From Gadus chalcogrammus (taxonomy: Eukaryota; Chordata; Actinopteri; Gadiformes; Gadidae), in contig NC_079422.1 of the NCBI RefSeq assembly GCF_026213295.1, positions 2,752,573 to 2,816,572 of the forward strand: 64,000 nucleotides of DNA, written 5' to 3'. The position numbers and the translations under genes were made by a program. Numbering within the stretch: position 1 is the stretch's first letter; each line of letters opens with the position of its first letter. Under the pieces are notes generated by a model. That model was given only the letters and a program-made list of their open reading frames with translations, made no database searches and was not told the DNA's origin. This document shows, piece by piece, positions 57,376 through 64,000 of this stretch.

Positions 57376-58150
57376 CGGTGAGTGCGTGACCACGTCGGTG
57401 GCACATCAAGGGCACTCGTGAGTATGACCACGTCGGTGGCACGTTATCTAATACTCATGGTTTGACTGCAGTAACCCCGGTGAGTGCGTTGCCCACGTCT
57501 GTGGGAACAACTCGAGCACTCGTGAGTTCGTTGCGCACGTCGGTGCGGTACAACACAGAACTCCACGTTCGCTGCAGTAACCCCGGTGAGTGCGTTGCCC
57601 ACGTCGGTGGGAACAACTCAAGCACTCGTGAGTTTGTTGCGCACGTCGGTGCGGTACAACACAGAACTCCACGTTCGCTGCAGTAACCCCGGTGAGTGCG
57701 TTGCCCACGTCGGTGGGAACAACACAGAAATCCACGTTCTCTGCAGCAACCCTGGTAGTGCGTTGACCACGTCGGTGGGCACAACTCGGGCACATGCAAA
57801 TTTAATTACCACGCCGGTGGCATAATATCAAACGCTCAAGTGTAGGGCACTCGGAGTTCATTGACCACGTCGGTGTTCAACACGGAAGTACACAATATTT
57901 GCTGCAGCAACACCGGTGAGTGCGTGACCACGTCGGTGGCACAGCAAGGGCACTCGTGATTTCGTTGACCACGTCGGTGTTCAACACGGAAGTACACATT
58001 ATTTTCTGCAGCAACACCGGTGAGTGCGTGACCACGTCGGTGGTACATCAAGGGCACTCGTGAGTTCGTTGACCAAATCGGTGGTTAAACGCGAAAGCAC
58101 TCGGGTCACGCAGCGACCCCGGGGAGTGAATCGACCACGGTGAATCGACC
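57376..58150 (+). repeat. Irregular tandem array with CACGTCGGTG core
   Basis: Repeats of (GTTG)ACCACGTCGGTGGCACA, CTCGTGAGTTCGTTG and GCAGCAACCCCGGTGAGTG alternate with periods of about 55-120 bp. CACGTCGGTG recurs about a dozen times. All frames on both strands stay partly open because of the GC-rich repeat; none shows a domain. Similar single units lie at 44035-44080 and 56505-56600. Confidence 0.7.
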
Positions 58151-58544
58151 ACTTATCGGTGATCGAGTCTTTATGGGAGAAATGTTAAGCTTGCTGGTGG
58201 TTCTACCATGAGGACTCAAATCATGCGCGGCTGGCCACCAATCACCAGCTACCAATCACCTGCCTACACCTGCTCTATAAAGAGTAGTCTAACGTATGTC
58301 TTTGCTGCTCAGGTCTTCGTTCGGCGCACCTCCATCCACCCCACCACCACCAGGTCGGCCTCAGTCCATTTGTCCAGGGGAAGGCTCCGCCCCTGCTAGT
58401 CCTGGCAGGATACGCCGAGTCCGCACGTCATCCTGGATCAGTGCCGGGGCTCATGCCAAAGATTTACCATGCTAAATATTCCCATGTCGTTATTTAAATA
58501 AATCCTGTTCATACTTATCGGTGATCGAGTCTTTATGGGAGAAA
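58151..58544 (+). repeat. Split direct repeats B1-A2-B2
   Basis: B1 (58151-58182) and B2 (58513-58544) are the same 32-bp string beginning ACTTATCGGTGATCGAG and ending GGGAGAAA. A2 starts right after B1 and matches A1 at 43136 for about 150 bases, including the TATA box. AAATAAATCCTG at 58496 may hold the poly(A) signal. Confidence 0.75.
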
Positions 58545-58552
58545 CTAGTGTT

Positions 58553-58925
58553 GTGTAAATTTAACCCTGGGGAGTGTTGACCAGTGTTAAATTTCAACTA
58601 TTGAGAGAGTTGCTGCAACTCTGTCACAGTGTTAAGTATTTAACACTTTTAAAAGTGTAATTTTAACTCAATCTGGTGTGGACCAATATAGACACTTTCA
58701 AAGTGTTGAATTGAACTCTAATGGTGTTGAATTAGATTTTGCTGTGTATACATGAATGGTGAAAAAGACGTAATTTCTCCCAGGAGGAATGTCTTTGTGG
58801 ATATCTGAAAGGACAATTGTGGATAGGAGGAATGTAGTTGCGGATATCCGAAATGATAGTTTTGACTAGGCGCAACTGAATTGCAGATATCTGCAACACA
58901 TATCCAGTCTAGTGAATTCATGTCA
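58553..58925. repeat. 'GTGTTAA' non-coding repeat and GATATC-family fragment
   Basis: 58553-58745 has repeated TTAACACT/AGTGTTAA in both orientations. 58790-58905 carries GGATATC, CAGATATCTGC and GACTAGGC, the vocabulary of the palindrome at 25690-26945. No ends were resolved. Confidence 0.5.
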
Positions 58926-59039
58926 AATTGGCTTGCCATAGGCGCGAGCAAGGAGATGGCTGTGACGTCATTTGGTCACATGACATGCAAACTTCTGATT
59001 AGAAGTAAAAATATGATTGAAGTAAAATTGTTCTTTTAA

Positions 59040-59290
59040 TTTCTTCTAGGGGGTTCATTATCTGCTACAAGGCAAACTAGACAAAACGGGTTTGAAACAG
59101 AAAGTTCACTTAGACGGCACAGCGATCCGGGGCTATGCCGAAAAGATCCGGGGCTATAGCCTCGAATGCCCAAGTCTAACAACGCGCCTGTCCTCCACCA
59201 CAATAGAACAGCGTGAAACAGGAGCACCAGAGCAATTTTCTTCACCAAAACCGACTCACAGGGCATTCCCTGCTACTAGTGACCACCGCT
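59040..59290. other. Unassigned repeat-like segment
   Basis: GATCCGGGGCTAT occurs twice, 25 bases apart. Frames on both strands are open for 66-76 codons without any domain. A T-rich AG precedes 59050, so a pseudo-exon is conceivable, but no donor or partner exon is seen. Confidence 0.25.
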
Positions 59291-60347
59291 AAAATTAATG
59301 AAAAAACAATGTAATGACACCTTTAAATTGTGTAAGCCATATGTTTTAACAGGAAGTGGTATTATTCAGAAGAACAGTCCAGAGGTACGAGCATTGAATT
59401 TATTCATATCATTGACAATCAGCAGATTCAGTTTGAATTGTCCCACAGGCTGGAGTCCATAAAGCACTAAGTGAGTGACAGTTGAGACAGAGTATGTTGG
59501 ACGGCTGCTGCCCCTTCTACGCATCTCAGGCCACAGTTAAAAAGTAACAGAATAATACATTACCCTATCCGACCACTAGAGGGAGCCATTCAACAAGATA
59601 TAGTTTCTGAAAGCGGCAGTTCAATCAAACGCAGTTTTCGGGCTGTATGCAGGTTTGCTGTAATGCTTTATAAATTCTCAACCACAACATGCTTAGTCAT
59701 TTATCCATCAATGTATTATTTTGGATCTGTTTTTACATTGAGATAATCACAGTGCTCCTTTTTCATTTTGCAATGTAGGCTTCACCAAAATGCTAAGTCT
59801 GCTATACAGACTAAAATGGAGCAGATTTTGCAAATGTTCCCAAATGTTTGTTTTTTTTCCAATACATTTAAACATTATCCGCCTTTTCTCAGACGTGGAG
59901 GTGTTTCCGTTCCGTGCCCTCAGTGACTGTCCTGGCCTTTAACATGACTATCTGTGGCGTGACCCCTGCTGTGCAGGACCCGTACCCTGCCATTTCCTTA
60001 CCAACGCTATGAGCATTGTATCATTTTGCTGTCAGCAATTTACTGGCTAGCTGTTGTTGTGTGATGCCAATGAGAGGGAAGGGAGGGCATGTCGTTATAC
60101 AATGCAGCATCAATCTACTATCTGCCACGCACCCACAGTATATTTGTGCAATGGCAACGAGGATGCACTACAGTTTACCAGACTATGATCTTTTCCAACT
60201 ATGGCTGCAAATGATGATGGGACTATGCTTCTTCTTTCTTTCTCCTTCCTTATTTCTTTCATTAATCGAGAAGTGAGTTAGAAACTCATACTGTTTGGAT
60301 AAGGCTAACACAAATGGGGTTAAACCTTCAGAAGTAGGCCTGTTATA

Positions 60348-60384
<37 letters not shown>

Positions 60385-61490
60385 AATTGAAACGTTAATG
60401 GAGTTCTCCCGACACCTTTAAAGTTGGTAACAGCTTCTGGGGAAATGTCTCTATATCTGATATTCATCTAGGTGCAGATGATTTTCATGATTGCATCACA
60501 TATAAATGATGTTCGCCTAGCTTGTCTGTGTAGATTGAAAAAGTAATCTACACACCCTAGCACAATCTCCACCTTGACCCTGGAGTGTTTGCAGTATTTT
60601 ATCACAGTTTTGACAAACATGAGGCGTTAAGGGATATCCATCATGCTAAGCACTACACCAGGGGAGTATCTGCCTAATGGGAGTCAATCTACCAACGGCT
60701 TTAGCATAACCCTCATCTGAGTCTCTGGGGAGGGGGCTCAGGTTCACAAAATGAACCTACCACATAAATTAGGTCAATGTGCCAATTGAACCGTGTTAGA
60801 TAAGACTGTTGCTACAGACCAAGTAAACAGGCTCTTCCTGTGGTCAATATGGAGTTAATTACATCCCAGCACTGCAGAGTGAAGATAGATAAAGAGCCCA
60901 ATAATCTCATAGAAGGCTATCAGACAAGGAAGACTCTGAATAGGCTTCTTCAGCAAGGCCTGGTCTGTTAGCATGCTGCTGCCACCGTACAGAAGGTCAA
61001 TGTCAAATATACCTCATTTAAAAGTCAATCGCGGCGTTGCACATCATCTCCTGGGAATTCTGTCCGAGGACTCTTCCAGATGGCATTGTGTCCTATTCTG
61101 TTAGTAGAGGATAGCCAGAGAGCTTTTTTAATTTTGACCTTCCATTAAAATCTGCTTCAAATCACAAATTACCGGTCTAAAATGAAGACATAAGCTCCCT
61201 TACAAATCATGGACCAGGCAGTCTCCAGGGAGGTTTTTTTGATGCTGTTGGACATACATACACACAAACACTCACACACATCTAAGAATATGAGATATGA
61301 TCACAGCATTATGATGTGATTCCCTCAACAATATAAAACGATATGCTTAGCTCTAATCTATTTATCTATACATTAAAATACAGACATGCAGTCCTGCTAT
61401 TAATGCAACTATGTTTCAGTTATTTAGTTGATTTTTATTTATATTTTTTTATAATATAGGTTGATTGCTACAGATCTCTGGGTGCACTTT
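59291..61490. other. Intergenic, mostly unique; ATT microsatellite
   Basis: 60342-60381 is (ATT)n. Frames at 60016-60276 (+) and 60183-60467 (-) include the microsatellite or lack motifs. 60840-61230 has even base composition and is not repeated within the window. I see no exon with supporting motifs. Confidence 0.5.
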
Positions 61491-61494
61491 TCAC

Positions 61495-61755
61495 AATCGA
61501 GGCATACCCAATATGAAGTAATAAAAGAAAATAGATAAGTAAAAGAAAGCAAAGGCAAAGTAAAAGAATGCGTTGCAGAAAGTGCAATGTTTTAAAGATT
61601 TAGCAGAAAGCTAAAGCAAACATACAATAAAATGAAGTAATAAATTAAAATAGATACATAAAATAAAATGAAGGCAAAGTTAAAAAATGCATTGTAGAAA
61701 GTGCAATGTATTTAAGGTTTAGAAGAAAACTAAAGCAAACATAAAAGTCGTCATA
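61495..61755 (-). repeat. L2-type LINE 3' UTR fragments, duplicated
   Basis: GCAGAAAGCTAAAGCAAAC at 61603 and the near-identical AGAAAACTAAAGCAAACATA at 61723 match 37521-37550. The preceding AGATAAGTAAAAGAAA and AAAGTGCAATGT blocks match 36950-37040. Two partial copies in tandem, about 120-130 bp apart. Confidence 0.6.
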
Positions 61756-64000
61756 ATATAATACATAATGTTGTAATGACAACATTAATGACAGTAAAGT
61801 CTTCTCACCACTGCAGACAGCAGGGTCTCCATTGTAGACCACATGGTCAAGGCTTCTTCATCCCAAGCTTAAATTATACATACCCTAAATATACTTATTA
61901 TTATTACTAATCCTTAATATAAAATATGATGATTCAGCTATCATGCATTACATTTAAATAGTATTAATACACTGAGAGGTCAAGATCTAATTGCATACTT
62001 TCGCCTAAGAGTAATATCTACGTAGTAATAGATTTGACGCATTATATTATTCCTGGCCTATATAATGGTAATAGTACTATTAGACATCCGGTATGGCTTT
62101 TACATAGAAATTTTACTTGATAGTTATATCTCCAGAGTAGGCCTATATAATACATAATTCGGGTTCAAGGAACACGCCGGGGTTGGAATGATGTTTCTAA
62201 GACCTTCCTTTCCGGAGTTACAGACATTTCAAAATGTATGATTGCTTTTTCCTGTTCCCAAATAAATGGGACTGGAGTTAATGTGTTTTTCTCAAACCTA
62301 GAATGTTGTAGGAGCACGTTTCAGGCCATTTAGGCCATTAATTGTAGATGTATGTAAGGTTCTGCCAACTGAGCTGATAATTACGGGGACATAAACAAAA
62401 ACTTTGTATTTGAATTATTTCAAAGTTGAGGCAGCTTTTATTAAATATATATTTCCAATAACAATTCATAAGGTAATAATGTTGGTCGGACGACAAATGA
62501 ATGTTTTTCAGAAGTCTCCCCGCCCATGCTTACACATTCTTCTGCGCAGTCATCTGTAATGGGACCCCCAAACATGATCTCCCAAATAGATAATACATAA
62601 TACATGAAAACACATACAGTTGACTCGATGCGTGAGTTAACAGTTATGGCTGGAATAAACATGAAAGCACTTAGGGGATCAAGCCTAATAATATATAGTG
62701 CATATAGGAATATTTAGAAGAATAATGTATTATCCAACAACATTACTTAAAGTCGGAGACATTACAATTGTTCAAAACAACGAATTCTTTCCCGTCAGAT
62801 CCTTGATAAACACACTATTTCCACCATAAAAGAAAAAATCCTCTGAGCAGTTACCATATGATTGCCTCCCAATTAAGTTCTTCCATGGCAGATAGCTGTG
62901 GAATATTGTGTTTCTTTGCACACATTGATATAATATATGACAGAGGACCCTGTTTCACAGCGGGAGATTATGATCTGCATGCGTTTAGGAGGAAGGAGAA
63001 GAAGAAAAAGGGAACGTTTGATTCATAACAAATTATAAAAGATGGAGGCTCACAATCATTTGTACTTGTATTGTTTCGCAAATTGCTTCCTTCATCAGCT
63101 TTAATTGCAGTGATCACTTATGCAGCATTCCTAACAGTCACATCGGCTGCATGTAATTACTTTCAGGGGAACGCTTCATTGCCCTCCTAATGAATTCCCT
63201 GTATACACGCATACAGGTTACTGTTTGGTTAACATAATGAAGGACATTAGTTTTTCGTTTTATTTGGATGGCAGAAAATCTGGGAGACAAAATTGCTAAA
63301 AAACACACATTAGGTAGTTATGGATTTTTCTTTCCTCTGATAAGATAAAACTCAATGATTGCTTGTATCTTAGTCGTTGGGTTGAATGATGACAAACGAT
63401 AGGAATAAAGATATCTCTGAATAATTTAAGACAAAGACGATTATTTTTAAAAATAAAATATTATCTATTCCCAAAATCTCATTTCACTTTATTAAATGAA
63501 TAAAGTAGATGATATTAATTGCTTCAGAGTATTAAATTAAAAAAAAGTAAACCAAGTAGAAACAATACCATTTTTTTGGTTTTAAACAAGTTAGTACTTA
63601 AACATTTACACAATCTAACAAACTACAACACAAAATACACTTCCAAAACATAAACAATAACCACATTTTATAAGATGACATTTGATTACATTATAGGTTA
63701 AAATGTACTTAAATCCCATATGGTGAATGAGGGAATGAATGAAGCACTAACAATGTTTTCTCTTAGGATTTTTATTATTCCTGTGTCAATAAATCATGTT
63801 GAATTAATATTTGAATAATATATCTTGAATACTTTTGACTGCCACTTACTGCAGGATATTCCCGATGTGGCGGGTATTTACACAGGTGATTTGGCCAATA
63901 ATGCTTTTGATGAAACAGAATTGAGTTCATCTCCCGAGCTCAGGCGCTATCATAATTAGATTACATGCTTAAGTGGTTGCCGGGAACAGCTGCCTGAGAT
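61756..64000. other. Intergenic, AT-rich unique sequence
   Basis: No repeat family recurs here and no frame longer than 73 codons exists. 63080-63230 and 63840-64000 have balanced composition with homeodomain-like TAATTA and ATGCTTAAG strings, so they may be regulatory. No transcript feature can be supported. Confidence 0.45.

Noticed and set aside
57448..57825. Several long frames on both strands (Cys-, Thr-rich)
   Set aside because: Consequence of the GC-rich CACGTCGGTG array; no start context, domain or conservation between repeats.

Overview
This is vertebrate nuclear DNA, most probably from a teleost fish. Genes are split by GT-AG introns, there is no operon structure, and microsatellites are frequent. 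The mobile-element set is fish-like: an ISL2EU-type transposon, hAT, PIF/Harbinger, a CACTA-like transposase, Helitron-like insertions, L2-type LINEs, a DIRS/Ngaro-type retroelement, an endogenous retrovirus and a tRNA-derived SINE. I see no rRNA gene, CRISPR array, bacterial gene or clear single-copy host protein gene. The only non-mobile coding sequence I recognise is a broken member of a fish SAMD3-like family. Species is not decided by the sequence.

Layout. 149-10346 is one nested ISL2EU-type DNA transposon. It has an 'AT' target duplication, a SWIM/YqaJ nuclease gene on + and a THAP-DDE transposase gene on -. It sits in an older inverted-repeat element ending at 11023 and is itself interrupted by two hAT-like non-autonomous elements; the second of these carries tandem Helitron-like insertions. 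11024-25400 is a mosaic: a dispersed repeat, an RNase H remnant, a 6-bp-TSD palindromic element split by an L2-type LINE, a second 6-bp-TSD palindrome, an inverted-repeat element, a third hAT-like copy, a Harbinger relic, and a larger element with THAP-like debris. 25700-26945 is a large palindrome made of dozens of GATATC-centred motifs. 27131-30190 is the SAMD3-like pseudogene.

30240-40221 is a degenerate endogenous retrovirus on the minus strand with both LTRs; its gag is split by a second L2-type LINE. 40225-42046 is a broken CACTA-like transposase gene, followed by a solo LTR (42420-43027). 43136-58544 is framed by split direct repeats typical of tyrosine-recombinase retroelements (Ngaro/PAT type). 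Within it lies a giant fold-back element (44794-55756) with arms of 2-3 kb built partly from 170-bp tandem repeats. A complete hAT transposon with an intact two-exon transposase gene (45459-48758), a zinc-finger transposon and a 3-bp-TSD MITE are inserted in its arms. From about 59.3 kb to the right edge the sequence is mostly unique, with no exon I can support.

The genes do not form a pathway. The story is insertion order: empty-site comparisons inside the window (paralogous copies and palindrome arms) fix many insertion boundaries to the base.
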